38,056 nt of DNA from an uncultured Collinsella sp. (GCA_938023905.1 CALJCO010000055.1:1-38056); one strand, 5' to 3'. Counted from the stretch's first letter, positions 24,601 to 33,231 are shown. Numbers and translations are program-made. The notes: generated from the sequence alone by a model not told the origin.

Positions 24601-27600
24601 TGCGTTTGAGTATTGGGCCGATGCTTCGGGCGCCGTGGTAAGCCGTGACAGCACCTATCACGTGGTGCCGACGTCTGACACGACGCTTCAGGCCGTGTTC
24701 TCGGCAAAACAATATACGGTGGACGTCTCGTGCGAGGAGAGCATGGGCACGGTCGAGGGCGCGGGGGCGTATGCCGCTGGACAGGTCGCAACCGTGCGTG
24801 CGGTCGCCGCCGAGGATACGGCTTTTGTGGGCTGGTTCCAGAATGGCACGTGCGTGAGCTCCAAGAAAACCTATCGATTTACCGTGCGTGAGGATACGTC
24901 GCTCTATGCCGTCTTTGCGTCGGGTTCGTATGTCGTGCATACCGTTGCTTCGCCTGCCGAGGGCGGAGCCGTGAGCGGCTTTGGTGGCTATGAGGCTGGC
25001 GACCGCGCAACGCTTCGTGCGATCGCCAACACCGGGTATTCGTTTGCGGGTTGGACGGACGACAAGGGCGAGACAGCCAGCGAGAACGCCGACTATACCG
25101 TTAAGGTCGCGGGTGACGCCACCTATACGGCGACCTTTACGCCTAAGTCCTATCAGGTCGTTTTGAGCGCGAGTGACGATAGCGTTAGCACCCTGAGCGG
25201 CGAGGGCTCCTATCAATTCGGTGATACGGTCGAACTCAACGCTACGCCTATGGGTACCAAGCGATTTGTCGGTTGGTATGTCCTGGATGCCGAGGGCAAC
25301 AAGTTGCTGCTGAGCTGCGACGCCCATTGCTGGGTTAAGCTCGACAAGGATATGGTCGAGGGGCTCGAGGACGATACGTTGGAGCTCCAGGCCGTGTTTG
25401 CCGATCCGTACGAGGTGACCGTTACGGGCGAGGTCGTGGTGAAGGACAAGGCTTCGAACAGGGGCTGCCGTGTTACGGGCAGCGGTAGCTTTGCCGTGGG
25501 CGACCAGGTGGAACTGTCCGCTGTTGCCGGTATGGGCTATCGCTTTGTGGGCTGGAGCACCGATAAGGAGGGCACCTCGATTGTCGAGACCGCGACGACC
25601 CTCGATGTGACCGCCACGCAAGACATAACGTACTACGCGCAGTTCGAATCCGATGGACAGGTGACCATTACCGTCACCGGCTCGTCCATCTTCCGCGGTA
25701 CGGCCCTTCTGATCGACGGCATTCCTGCCGGCAGCAGGTCCTACGACAGGGGCGACATGTTTATGGCGATTGCGATCCCGTGGAAGAAGTACCACTTCTC
25801 GCATTGGGTCGACGATGCGGGTGTTACGGTGAGCTACAGCGCTTTCTATATCGGTACCGCCAAGGAGAATAAGCAGCTTACGGCCGTGTTCTACGAGACG
25901 GGCTGCGATGTTCAGGTCGCTACGTATCCTAAGGATGCTGGCTTTTCGATGGTAGCGCTCGGTACGGGTGGCTCCTACCACTCCGCGGCGATTATGTTTA
26001 CCGTGCCGCATAAGGGTTGGAAGTTTAAATACTGGGTCGATGAGAACGGCATGCCCGTTGGCTTTACGCCGGTCATTAACCGCGTGGTGTTTGGCAACCG
26101 AACCTTTACGGCCGTTTATGAACGGGCGACGATGTCGGTGACGGCGGTTGATCCGCGTCAGGGCGGACACGTCGAGGGTTCCTCCGAGGACGAATCTCTG
26201 GGCTATGCCGTGACCAACGAAGTCGAGAACGGTGAGTCCACGACCCTGACTGCCGTTCCCGATGCGGGGTATGTGTTCGATGGGTGGTATGCGCGCAATG
26301 ACGACGGGTCGTTGGGCGATGAGCCGCTGAACACGGATACTACCTGGACGTTTGTCCCCGAGGACAATATGACCGTCGAGGCGCGCTTTGCGGAGGCGCC
26401 CAAGTACAAGGTGACGGCCCGAGCGGTCAACGGATCGGTTGATTCGGAGTCTGCTTTGGTCGCTACGGATGGTAAGGTGACGCTTTCGGCGACGCCCGAT
26501 GAGGGCTGCTACCTGACGCGCGTGACCGTTGCCGAAGAGGCAGGTGATGACGGTTCGGCCGGCAATGCCTATGACCTTGATATTTCTGACTATAAGGGTG
26601 GGGCGTACGAGGTCACACTGAGTGGCGTGAGTGCTCCGCAGCAGGTCACGTTTGAATTCGTGAAGGCTGCGGCTCCGGAGGTGCTCGCTCAGCCGCAGGA
26701 TGCGAGTGCTTACGAGGGCGATCCGGTTGAGCTTTCGGTCGTCGCCGAGGCGGGGCGCAACGTTCGCGTCCATGCGGCCGTGTCATCTGGATCCGCTGCA
26801 GACGTCAAGCTGAGCTACCAGTGGTATCGCGTGTCTGACGATGGCGGCAAGGCGGTGGCGCTGAAGAGCGAGACGGGGGAGACTCTTTCGATCGCCCAGC
26901 TCGACAGCGACGGCGAAGGCGAGTACTTCTGCCGCATTACGCAGAACTACCTAGGCACGGTGGCAAAGACGGATACCGAACATGCGAAGGTATCCATCGT
27001 GCCCCGAGAAGCACTTGTGTTTAACGGGCGCGTGCTGCCGGTGGCGACCGCTCACGATGAATACCGCGCGCAGATTGCCGGCGCTATGGGCGGCAAGGCG
27101 CCGTATGCGTACAACTTGGATGATGTTGAGGTTCCTGAGGGCATGCAGCTGACGCTGGCAGATGACGGATCGGGCGCCTTGGTGCTCTCGGGCGTGCCTG
27201 CGGCCACGGGTGTGTGTCGCTTCAAGATTAGGTGCACTGATGACCTGGGCAACAAGTGCGATGCGCACTTCGCGCTGCTCGTGAAGGCGAAGAAAGCCCC
27301 GCTTGCATTTGAGGGCCAGACCTTTACCTACAACGCGACGGCGCAGGCCCCGGAGCTCTCGGGCGTGCCCGAGGGTTGCGAGGACGATGTCAAACTGACC
27401 TATGTTGGCACGGGTGACACACATTACTCGTCGGATCAGGCGCCGGTGGATGCCGGCACGTATCGTGCGGTGGCGACGCTCGATGCCAAGGGATATGTCG
27501 GTAATGCCTCCTGTGACTTCACGATTGAGAAGGCCCCGGTCGATATTTCGATCGAGACGTCTGATGTGACATACGATGGCGCACGACACGGTGCGGCGGT

Positions 27601-30600
27601 TGCGGTTGCCGGCCTTGATGCGTTTGCCTATTCCGTTGCCTATCGCGGTATAGATGGAACGTCCTATGGTCCGACGGCGCTGGAGCCGTGCGACAGTGGC
27701 AACTACCGCGTCACGGTTAAGGTGACTGACCCCAACTATCAGGGTAAAAAGTCCGCCGAGTTCTCGATTACAAAGGCAAGCCAGGTCATTATGGGAACGA
27801 CGAGCTATTCGGGTGTTTACGGTGGAGACCCCATTGTGTTTAATAACGTTGCCCAGACTCCCGTGAGCTTTGAGCTGGTTGATTCCGATGACGATGCGGG
27901 CCCGGTTTCGATTAAGGGACGCTGCGCGACGGTGAAGGCCGCCGGTACGGCACGTGTTGTCGCCCATGCCAAGGCGTCTCGAAACTATCTTGCCGCCGAG
28001 GACGTCGGGTTGTCGGTTTCCGTTGCACCTGCCCAGTTGCTGGTGAAGGTCGACGATGCCGAGCGCTTTGAGGGCCAGGAAAATCCCGAGTTTACTTCCA
28101 GCTTGGTGAGCCGTTGCGACACCTCGGACGTAAAGGTCACGTACTTCTGCTCGGCGAATAAGAAATCGCCAGCGGGTGAGTACCAGATCGACGCGGCGGT
28201 CGCCGATCCGAACTTTGATGTCGCGGTCGACCCCGGCACGCTGACGGTCAAGAAGAAGCCCGAGCACTACAAGGTGACGGCGAGGGCAGTCAACGGTTCG
28301 GTCGACAATGCTTTGGTTTCGGTTGTTGAGGGCGGGGACGCGACCCTCTCGGCGACGCCCGACGAGGGCTGCTACCTCGAGCGCGTGACGGTCGTGCAGG
28401 CCGGCTCGGATGCGACCGTTGACCTCGACATTTCTGATTACAAGGGCGGGGCGTACGAGTTCACGCTGAACGATGTCACCGCATCGCAGGAGGTCACGTT
28501 CGAGTTTGCGAAGGCGGACGCTCCGCGTGTGGTCGCGCAGGCGCAGGACGTGAGCGTCCACGAGGGCGATACCGTCGCGCTCTCGGTCGCTGCCGAGGCA
28601 GGCAAGAACGTCGCCGACCACGCGGCCTCGTCCACGGGTTGCGCTGCCGAGGTTGAGCTTTCCTACCAGTGGTTCCGCATGGCGAATGGCAAGGCCGTGG
28701 CGCTCGATGGCGAGACGGGGGAGACGCTCTCGCTCGCGGACCTCGATGACGAGAAAGCCGGCGAGTACTTCTGCCGCATCACTCAACGCTACCTTGGTAC
28801 TGAGAAGCAAGCGGACAGTGATTGTGCCGCCGTTTCCGTCGTGCCGTGGGACACCCTTGTGTTTAACGGCGACCTGCTGCCGGCAGCGAGCGCGCACGGC
28901 ACGTACCTCGCAACGATTGCCGGGGCCGCGGGCGGCAAGGCTCCGTACGAGTACGCATGGGATGAGACGAAGCTCCCCGACGGGCTCAAGCTCTCCCATA
29001 CTTCGGGCGGTCTGACGCTCTCTGGTGTTCCGTCCAAGACGGGCGTTTCCGCCTTCGATATTACGTGCACGGATGCCCGTGGCGAGGCCATGACCGCCCG
29101 CTTTGCGCTCGCTGTCCAGGCAAAGCGCGTAAAGCTTACGTTTACGGATGGCGACTTTACCTTTAATGGCGCGTCGCAGGCCCCCGAAGTTTCCGGTGCT
29201 CCCAAGGTCTGCAAGGGTGACCTGAAGGTCTGGTACTACGGATGCGGAAGTACGCAATATTTCTCGACGGATGCCCCGACCGATGCCGGCACATACCGCG
29301 CTGTCGCCACGCTGCGCAGCCACGGCTACATCGGTGCCGCTGCCTGCCAGTTCGAGATCGCTCCGGCAAAGCTCAAGGTGAAGGTTGACGACGCCGAGCG
29401 CTTCGAGGGAGAGGCGAACCCGGCGTTTACCTCGAGCCTGGAGAGTGCGGTTGATACTTCGGGTGTGAAGGTCGAGTACTCCTGCGATGCCGATGAGAGC
29501 TCTCCTGCTGGCAAGTACCAGATCGGCGCGACGGTCACCGATCCGAATTTCGATGTCGAGGTCGTGCCCGGAACGCTGACGGTGAAAAAGAAGCAGGAGC
29601 CCGTCGGTCCCGACCCGGTGGTTCCGGACCCGGACAATCCGGATAACCCCGACCCGGACAACCCGGATCCCGATCAGCCTGATCCTGGTCCTAACCCCGG
29701 CCCGGATAATCCGGAGCCCGATAATCCTAATCCGGATCCCAAGCCTGATCCAGATCCCAAGCCTGATCCAGATCCCAAGCCTGATCCCGATAATCCCGAC
29801 CCTGATAACCCCGAGCCCGATAACCCGGACAAGCCCGAGCGCTTTGAGGTGACGGCAAAGGCGGTCAACGGTTCGGTCGACAACGCTTCCGTCACCGTTG
29901 ATGCGGGCGGCGACGTGACGCTCTCGGCGACGCCCGACGAGGGCTGCTACCTCGAGCGGGTGACGGTCACGGAAGCCGGCTCGGACAAGGCCATCGATCT
30001 CGATATTTCCGGCTATGAGGGCGGAGCGTACGAGGTCACGCTGAGTGGCGTCACCGCGTCGCACGAGATTACGTTCGAGTTCGCGAAAGCGGACGCTCCG
30101 AAGGTGATTGCGCAGCCACAGGACGCGAGTGCCCACGAGGGCGATGCTGTTGTGCTCTCGGTTGCTGCCGAGGCGGGCAAGGGCGTCCTCGACCACACGT
30201 CCTCGTCCACGGGTTCCGCCGCCGATGTCGAACTTTCCTATCAGTGGTTCCACATGGTGGGCGGCGAGACCGTGGCGCTCGAGGGCGAGACGGGGGAGAC
30301 GCTCCTCATCGAGGGCCTTGATGAGGATTGCGCCGGCGAGTATTTCTGCCGCGTCACTCAGCGCTACCTTGGTACCGAGGCGCAGGTGGAAAGCGATCGT
30401 GCCGTCGTTTCCGTTGTGCTCCGGGATGCCCTCGTGTTCAACGGCGGTCTGCTGCCGGTCGCACGTGCGCATAGCACGTATCGAGCGACGATTGCGGGTG
30501 CCGCGGGTGGCGAAGCTCCATATGAGTACACATGGGACGACGCTAAGCTCCCCGACGGGTTTAAGCTCACCCGCACAGCGGGCGGCCTGACGCTCTCGGG

Positions 30601-31663
30601 CACCCCGTCCAAGGCCGGAGTGTCTAGCTTTGACATCACGTGCAAGGACGCTCGGGGTGAGACCGGGACCGCGCACTTTGTTCTGGTCGTTCAGGCGAAG
30701 CGGGTCAAGCTTGCATTTGAGAGCGGCAACTTCGTCTATAGCGGTGACGCCCAGGCGCCCGAGGTCACGGGGGTTCCCAAGGCCTGCGAAGGTGACCTGA
30801 GGGTCAGGTATTACGGGACGGGCGGCACGCACTATTCGTCGAGTGAGGCCCCGACCGATGCCGGCACGTATCGCGCCGTTGCCACGCTGCGAAGCAACGG
30901 GTATATCGGCGCCGCCTCGCGCAAGTTCAGGATTGCGCCGACGAAGCTTAAGGTAAAAGTCGACGATGTTGAACGCTTCGAGGGAGAGATGAATCCCGCC
31001 TTTACCTCGAGCCTAAAGAGCTCGGCCGATACCTCGGGCGTGAAGGTCGAGTACTCCTGCGTCGCCGATGAGAGTTCTCCGGCGGGCGAGTACCAGATCG
31101 AGGCGACGGTCACCGACCCGAACTTTGATGTCACGGTTGAGCCCGGTACGCTGACGGTGAAGAAGAAGCAAGAGCCTGTCGACCCGGACCCGGTGGTTCC
31201 CGATCCGGACAAGCCCGATGGACCCGATCCGGACAAGCCGGACCCGGACCAGCCTGACCCGGACCAGCCGGACAAGCCCGAGCCCGACCAGCCTGACCCG
31301 GGCAGGCCCGAGCCCGGCAAACCGGAGCCTGATCAGCCGGACAAGCCGGACCCGGATAACCCGGATAAGCCTGAGCCCGACAACCCGAGTAAGCCGGAGC
31401 CGGAAAAGCCCGGAACGCCCGATTCGGACCAGCCGGATTCAAAGGATCCGACAAAACCCGGTAGTTCGGATGACTCCGCAGCTGATAAGGCAAAGGCATC
31501 GGGCGCGGAAAACTCCGGCAAGAAGGAATCTTCCAAGTCGAGCGCTCAGCAGCTCGCCGATACGGGCGATCACGCGCCATTGGCCGTCGCCGTGGCTGCG
31601 GGCGCCGTTGCGCTTATCGCAATAGCGCTCGAGCTGCTGCGTCGTCGTCGCTCGGACGCGTAA
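18680..31663 (+). CDS. Giant multidomain cell-surface adhesin with sortase signal
   Basis: A 4327-residue secreted, wall-anchored protein. Residues 1-34 are a signal peptide (cleavage after AYA), followed by an acidic Ser/Asp/Glu-rich linker to about 130. Two tandem BspA-type leucine-rich blocks follow, 136-522 and 523-909, with one 387-residue period. From about 915 to 2570 runs a long series of InlB/Listeria-Bacteroides-type repeats (recurrent FxGWY/W and ATxTAxF strands), interrupted at about 1186-1211 by a hydrophobic helix. Three large modules start near 2575, 3196 and 3721, each with an InlB-like unit, an Ig-like domain (LSYQWY/F to EYFCRITQ), a putative-Ig unit and MBG-like units. Pro/Asp-rich linkers lie near 3640-3720 and 4163-4260. 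The C-terminus is LADTG (4292-4296), a hydrophobic helix and RRRRSDA, a variant sortase signal. Host, mucus or cell adhesion is inferred. Confidence 0.92.
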   Translation: MNRITAALYRFLVVFLSVAMVVTSIPLAPSTAYADDAGAVAVESEAQETDSGSDTDAVDESSPSDENASSTSSDQTNNTQDDSSNAASDTPGTSLAQDLTSAATDSDAAKSSPATSESSSDDSEVNPLVYEDPTVYEYAKLMPNGYVYPCDAGGSVTVEIDGNDPYGSSVDGKLVTNLIVDYGADGVPGYICEYSSNLRSVRFENSSISSIGLHAFSGCSNLADISFSGMTIGSIGTGAFSGCGSLTSLNIDDAATIGTMGDAAFAWSGLRSTGLDKVVGLSSIPENAYNACSALTDTGLGGNTSITSIGVNAFKNCSRLATTGLESNTTIRTLREGCFSGTNMSGGLTLPLYSKIEVLPSCAFSDSKLETVYLRCDHVVLINSTTFPKQYMTVMVPAKMVSQYESGHPKEVWESCNGSLPVPVGKVLQKIKISRDPDKMAYQQGEKISLEGMSVTFQYPHSTMDSDYEALIKEELGEYLTATPCDGDVFDESMDGEPIQLVYDDGYTHLVTYSKGNLQQAAYEHAKLMPNYYLYPCDANGNLAVEIDENSPRENSVDGRMVTNLIVDYGVDEVDAQLCADSTNLRSVRFENSSISKIGLHAFYNCPNLTDISLSGMTIGTIGKEAFYGCKSLTSLNISETTTIGSMGYAAFADSGLVSTGLDKVVGLTSIPDRAYEGCKALTDTGLDKNTSITSIGVCAFRFCTNLAITGLESNTTVQTLGHTCFYGTDLSGGLTLPYNSKIEELPEKAFDSTNLETVFFGCNHAVLINTDTFPKYNMTVMVPAKMIPKYANGHPKAVWERCNGCLPVPVGKVLENVEISCDPNNMTYETGETISLEGMSVELDYPHTVSIWDYEALIQEELGEYLTATPRDGDVFDESMDGQPVKLVYDDGYSHFETQTKGALQLKKPEPTSFQISYAQTIDKGERKLMDGVELPDVSSATTIDADDEVTLDAGALGMLNDNITFKGWYDTESGKYISKETVYTFTPDKDLSLEARFKLKDYAVHVNDAQATDSSQDYAHLSVTAQNGYRNAGETVDLSAATDNALFLGWYLGEGDDAYAVSDQLDFTYTVDKADAIVSEDKTDARIEITPRYCAPQASVVLSVDGVDESGQPLGQFLSTGLYSIGSRVTVVAVPMSGYVFDYATDALGNVVFTGDDGPSYTFVLEGDVQYTAHFREATDPDESLAALKAALIAAITAAAVLATMYGLGEIVDPIAADAVIEIGMADNIEDVAAVGTKVLKEIKDIIDDHKKPKPHGDHKIEIITTAQPEVGGVVTGGGIHYEGTVATLEAVANPGYRFVCWKENGVEVSTSPLKTMTITDLTPEVVKMTAVFEKKVEVTAVAEADGIQADFSTGCTASPVKQSITRGDQAMVTASEGPDYAFVGWFEDGIEVSPERTYIFKAEVDRHLVARFRKADKTILVNTDPFDSAEVLCDGVPVVDGKVRVKDGDILTFTMRPKVRPDNPEKTYRFVEWRETDAQGITIANKQEVCEYRVNGNARIEAVMDGRDAHTVRAEADPLEGGTVTLKRGETAGMVLEVPEGERVTAEATPSEGYIFDGWYLSNGGSDVTSTLVSSERSYTFEPITDCVIQAKFTRACKVDVVVEPAAAMAGKYMVHGEGYCMKGEPATLSIELTAEASKQFTFKGWYDAKTDLLLGTDPSYLEFYPEDVECTVRAVFEENTYTVTAKAKKTFVERGTVEIEGHPGASSVTCGYGDTVMLKAKANDGYRFDHWKDSSGKEYDTAELVVKVTKSDTYTAIFTDSKPEVIVTADSWLGGTVTCNGTVVKPKTDTFKLGETLHLTAKAHPGFSFWGWYVNGRLKSLKHETSLVAKARGKTGHCVITAGFVPIDTVCVPLADPAEGGTVKASRVLADRGAEVALKATPNPGYVFTGWYTADGTFESADAEFTCHQERSHVHVARFMAKSYEVDATTVVDSGTGSLVESSVAGWVEGAGTVEAGHAATLTAHALSGYAFEYWADASGAVVSRDSTYHVVPTSDTTLQAVFSAKQYTVDVSCEESMGTVEGAGAYAAGQVATVRAVAAEDTAFVGWFQNGTCVSSKKTYRFTVREDTSLYAVFASGSYVVHTVASPAEGGAVSGFGGYEAGDRATLRAIANTGYSFAGWTDDKGETASENADYTVKVAGDATYTATFTPKSYQVVLSASDDSVSTLSGEGSYQFGDTVELNATPMGTKRFVGWYVLDAEGNKLLLSCDAHCWVKLDKDMVEGLEDDTLELQAVFADPYEVTVTGEVVVKDKASNRGCRVTGSGSFAVGDQVELSAVAGMGYRFVGWSTDKEGTSIVETATTLDVTATQDITYYAQFESDGQVTITVTGSSIFRGTALLIDGIPAGSRSYDRGDMFMAIAIPWKKYHFSHWVDDAGVTVSYSAFYIGTAKENKQLTAVFYETGCDVQVATYPKDAGFSMVALGTGGSYHSAAIMFTVPHKGWKFKYWVDENGMPVGFTPVINRVVFGNRTFTAVYERATMSVTAVDPRQGGHVEGSSEDESLGYAVTNEVENGESTTLTAVPDAGYVFDGWYARNDDGSLGDEPLNTDTTWTFVPEDNMTVEARFAEAPKYKVTARAVNGSVDSESALVATDGKVTLSATPDEGCYLTRVTVAEEAGDDGSAGNAYDLDISDYKGGAYEVTLSGVSAPQQVTFEFVKAAAPEVLAQPQDASAYEGDPVELSVVAEAGRNVRVHAAVSSGSAADVKLSYQWYRVSDDGGKAVALKSETGETLSIAQLDSDGEGEYFCRITQNYLGTVAKTDTEHAKVSIVPREALVFNGRVLPVATAHDEYRAQIAGAMGGKAPYAYNLDDVEVPEGMQLTLADDGSGALVLSGVPAATGVCRFKIRCTDDLGNKCDAHFALLVKAKKAPLAFEGQTFTYNATAQAPELSGVPEGCEDDVKLTYVGTGDTHYSSDQAPVDAGTYRAVATLDAKGYVGNASCDFTIEKAPVDISIETSDVTYDGARHGAAVAVAGLDAFAYSVAYRGIDGTSYGPTALEPCDSGNYRVTVKVTDPNYQGKKSAEFSITKASQVIMGTTSYSGVYGGDPIVFNNVAQTPVSFELVDSDDDAGPVSIKGRCATVKAAGTARVVAHAKASRNYLAAEDVGLSVSVAPAQLLVKVDDAERFEGQENPEFTSSLVSRCDTSDVKVTYFCSANKKSPAGEYQIDAAVADPNFDVAVDPGTLTVKKKPEHYKVTARAVNGSVDNALVSVVEGGDATLSATPDEGCYLERVTVVQAGSDATVDLDISDYKGGAYEFTLNDVTASQEVTFEFAKADAPRVVAQAQDVSVHEGDTVALSVAAEAGKNVADHAASSTGCAAEVELSYQWFRMANGKAVALDGETGETLSLADLDDEKAGEYFCRITQRYLGTEKQADSDCAAVSVVPWDTLVFNGDLLPAASAHGTYLATIAGAAGGKAPYEYAWDETKLPDGLKLSHTSGGLTLSGVPSKTGVSAFDITCTDARGEAMTARFALAVQAKRVKLTFTDGDFTFNGASQAPEVSGAPKVCKGDLKVWYYGCGSTQYFSTDAPTDAGTYRAVATLRSHGYIGAAACQFEIAPAKLKVKVDDAERFEGEANPAFTSSLESAVDTSGVKVEYSCDADESSPAGKYQIGATVTDPNFDVEVVPGTLTVKKKQEPVGPDPVVPDPDNPDNPDPDNPDPDQPDPGPNPGPDNPEPDNPNPDPKPDPDPKPDPDPKPDPDNPDPDNPEPDNPDKPERFEVTAKAVNGSVDNASVTVDAGGDVTLSATPDEGCYLERVTVTEAGSDKAIDLDISGYEGGAYEVTLSGVTASHEITFEFAKADAPKVIAQPQDASAHEGDAVVLSVAAEAGKGVLDHTSSSTGSAADVELSYQWFHMVGGETVALEGETGETLLIEGLDEDCAGEYFCRVTQRYLGTEAQVESDRAVVSVVLRDALVFNGGLLPVARAHSTYRATIAGAAGGEAPYEYTWDDAKLPDGFKLTRTAGGLTLSGTPSKAGVSSFDITCKDARGETGTAHFVLVVQAKRVKLAFESGNFVYSGDAQAPEVTGVPKACEGDLRVRYYGTGGTHYSSSEAPTDAGTYRAVATLRSNGYIGAASRKFRIAPTKLKVKVDDVERFEGEMNPAFTSSLKSSADTSGVKVEYSCVADESSPAGEYQIEATVTDPNFDVTVEPGTLTVKKKQEPVDPDPVVPDPDKPDGPDPDKPDPDQPDPDQPDKPEPDQPDPGRPEPGKPEPDQPDKPDPDNPDKPEPDNPSKPEPEKPGTPDSDQPDSKDPTKPGSSDDSAADKAKASGAENSGKKESSKSSAQQLADTGDHAPLAVAVAAGAVALIAIALELLRRRRSDA
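19085..21406 (+). repeat. Tandem duplication of the 1161-base LRR block inside the adhesin gene
   Basis: Block A begins at YEYAKLMPNGYVYPCDA (19085) and block B at YEHAKLMPNYYLYPCDA (20246), exactly 1161 bases (387 codons) later. The two run in register through LRSVRFENSSIS, TSLNI, STGLDKVVGL, ITSIGV and the closing EELGEYLTATP and GDVFDESMDG motifs. An intragenic duplication is the simplest reading; third-base differences are common, so it is not very recent. Confidence 0.88.
26402..31170 (+). repeat. Three repeated Ig/MBG modules of the adhesin gene
   Basis: Modules start at about 26402, 28265 and 29840 with a KVTARAVNGSVD-like strand and share GCYLxRVTV, LSYQW, EYFCRITQ/EYFCRVTQ, ALVFNG, DAGTYRAVATL and VKVDDxERFEG. 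Modules 2 and 3 are closest and share an exact 38-base identity at 28346-28383 and 29921-29958. Module 1 is longer, with an extra MBG-type unit. The pattern suggests growth by unequal recombination. Confidence 0.85.
29735..29788 (+). repeat. 18-base tandem repeat encoding DPKPDP
   Basis: Three head-to-tail copies of GATCCCAAGCCTGATCCA (the last with one change) lie within the Pro/Asp-rich linker before the third module. Being in frame, copy-number changes would only change stalk length. Confidence 0.85.
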
Positions 31664-31729
31664 CGGCTCAAAAGGGGTGGCTAGATTGAAGCTGTGCGCG
31701 ATTTAGCCTGCTAAAGCGTATATACTTGC

Positions 31730-31758
31730 GGGACGGGTCTTGTGCCCGTCCCGTTTTT
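31730..31758 (+). terminator. Intrinsic terminator between adhesin and brnQ genes
   Basis: A perfect 8-bp stem GGGACGGG/CCCGTCCC (31730-31737/31745-31752) is followed by GTTTTT. A TATACT at 31721-31726 would, if a -10 box, start transcription inside the stem, so the hairpin most likely ends the adhesin transcript rather than attenuating brnQ. Confidence 0.8.
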
Positions 31759-31781
31759 GATTCGACCCGAAAGGTGGTCCC

Positions 31782-33140
31782 ATGGCTTCATCCGCCCCGC
31801 GCGGTCTGCGCTCCGACCATGTCCTCACCGTCGGCATCGCCCTGTTCTCGATGCTCTTTGGCGCCGGCAACCTTATTATCCCGCCGCTGCTGGCGCTGCA
31901 GGCAGGCTCTGCCACGCCGGTTGCCATGCTTGGCTTTCTCATTGCCGCCATCGGCCTGCCCGTCATGGGCTTTATCGCCGTTGCGCTTGCCGGAACGGCG
32001 CGCGAGCTTGCCGGCCGCGTGCACCCCAAGTTTGGCGAGTTCTTTGTTGCGGCGGTGTATCTGGCCATTGGCCCGTGCCTGGCCATTCCGCGCACGAGCT
32101 CCACGGCCTTCGAGATGCTGGTGCCGCTGCTGCCCGAGGGCGTCTCGCTCAGCACGGCACGCCTGGTGTTTGCCGTTGGATTCTTTATCATCGCGTTTGC
32201 GCTCACGCTGCGCCCCGGCGTCATCACGCGCGTGCTCGGCCGCATTACGGGCCCCGCGCTCATTGCCCTTATCGTATTGGTCGTGGGTGCCGCTGTGGTC
32301 TCGCCGCTGGGCTCCGCTGCCGCGCCGCAGGCTCCCTATAATGCTGGCGCTGCCGTACAGGGCTTTTTGACCGGCTATCAGACCATGGACCTGCTCGCGT
32401 CGCTCGCCTTTGGCATCATCATCGCCGAGACCATCCACGAGCTGGGTGTTACCGATGACAAGCGCGTTGCCTTCGAGATTTCGCGCTCCGGCGTGATCGC
32501 CGGTGTGCTCATGGCCATCATCTACTGCGGCTTGGGCCTTGCCGGCGCGCAGCTCAGCACCGTGATGCCCGATGCCACCAACGGTGCCGCCATCCTCGCC
32601 CGTTCCGCCTCTATGCACTTTGGCCTCGCCGGCACGGTCGTGGTCTTTGCGATCTTCTTCCTCGCTTGCATGAACGTGTGCATTGGCCTTATCAGCTGCT
32701 GTTCGCGCTATTTCTGCGAGACGTATGTGGTCAAAGGGGGAGCGGAGGCTTCCGAGGAGGCCATGCGTCGTCCCTTTGCTGTTCTCGCCTTTGTGTTCGC
32801 GGCGTTTTCGTGCGTGCTTTCCAACGTGGGCCTCGACGTGATTCTTATGTTCTCGGTGCCCATGCTCAACGCCCTGTACCCCGTCGCCATCGTGCTGGTG
32901 CTTATGGGTCTGGTGCACGGTTTTTGCGACGCGCATCCGCAGGTGTGGGTCTGGGTCGGCGGCGTTGTCGCAGTGCAGAGCGTGATTACCTCGGTCCGCG
33001 ATGCGTTCTTTACGGGCGCGTGGCTGCCGTTCGATGCGCTGCCGCTGGCAGACATTGGAGCCGCGTGGGCGCCGGTTGCCGTGGTGGCGTTTGTGATCGG
33101 CCTGCTCCACAGCTGGTTTGTCGTACATTCGAGGAGCTAG
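31782..33140 (+). CDS. brnQ: Branched-chain amino acid transporter BrnQ (LIVCS family)
   Basis: A 452-residue integral membrane protein, close to the usual BrnQ length, with about twelve hydrophobic segments. TM1 carries the family hallmark FSMLFGAGNLIIPPLL. Other conserved stretches include the PRTSSTAFEM region and GYQTMDLLASLAFG. The family imports Leu, Ile and Val with Na+ or H+. A GAAAGGTGG site precedes ATG 31782. It stands alone between the adhesin terminator and the tRNA promoter; no regulatory element specific to branched-chain amino acids was recognised. Confidence 0.92.
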   Translation: MASSAPRGLRSDHVLTVGIALFSMLFGAGNLIIPPLLALQAGSATPVAMLGFLIAAIGLPVMGFIAVALAGTARELAGRVHPKFGEFFVAAVYLAIGPCLAIPRTSSTAFEMLVPLLPEGVSLSTARLVFAVGFFIIAFALTLRPGVITRVLGRITGPALIALIVLVVGAAVVSPLGSAAAPQAPYNAGAAVQGFLTGYQTMDLLASLAFGIIIAETIHELGVTDDKRVAFEISRSGVIAGVLMAIIYCGLGLAGAQLSTVMPDATNGAAILARSASMHFGLAGTVVVFAIFFLACMNVCIGLISCCSRYFCETYVVKGGAEASEEAMRRPFAVLAFVFAAFSCVLSNVGLDVILMFSVPMLNALYPVAIVLVLMGLVHGFCDAHPQVWVWVGGVVAVQSVITSVRDAFFTGAWLPFDALPLADIGAAWAPVAVVAFVIGLLHSWFVVHSRS

Positions 33141-33151
33141 GGTATCGTCGC

Positions 33152-33180
33152 TTGCACAGGCGGGGAGTCTCCCCTATAAT
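33152..33180 (+). promoter_or_regulatory. Promoter of the tRNA-Pro/tRNA-Gly pair
   Basis: TTGCAC (33152-33157) and a consensus TATAAT (33175-33180) are separated by exactly 17 bases. The expected start, about 33187, lies 45 bases before tRNA-Pro. This is the clearest sigma-70-type promoter in the window. Confidence 0.75.
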
Positions 33181-33231
33181 TTCCTTCGCTTTGGGACACG
33201 CAAGGTTTAGACCTTAGCTGCTCAACACCTT

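Noticed and set aside
24068..26773. 901-residue open frame on the minus strand
   Set aside because: It lies wholly antisense to the adhesin gene, has an Arg/His/Gly-rich composition typical of GC-driven shadow frames and no recognisable domain or start site.
26951..30832. 1293-residue open frame on the minus strand
   Set aside because: It is antisense to the repeated adhesin modules; its own repeats simply mirror the coding-strand repeats and the composition is shadow-like.
29597..31450. CRISPR array in the repetitive region
   Set aside because: The repeats are in-frame, degenerate Pro/Asp codons within the adhesin gene, without constant repeat-spacer spacing.
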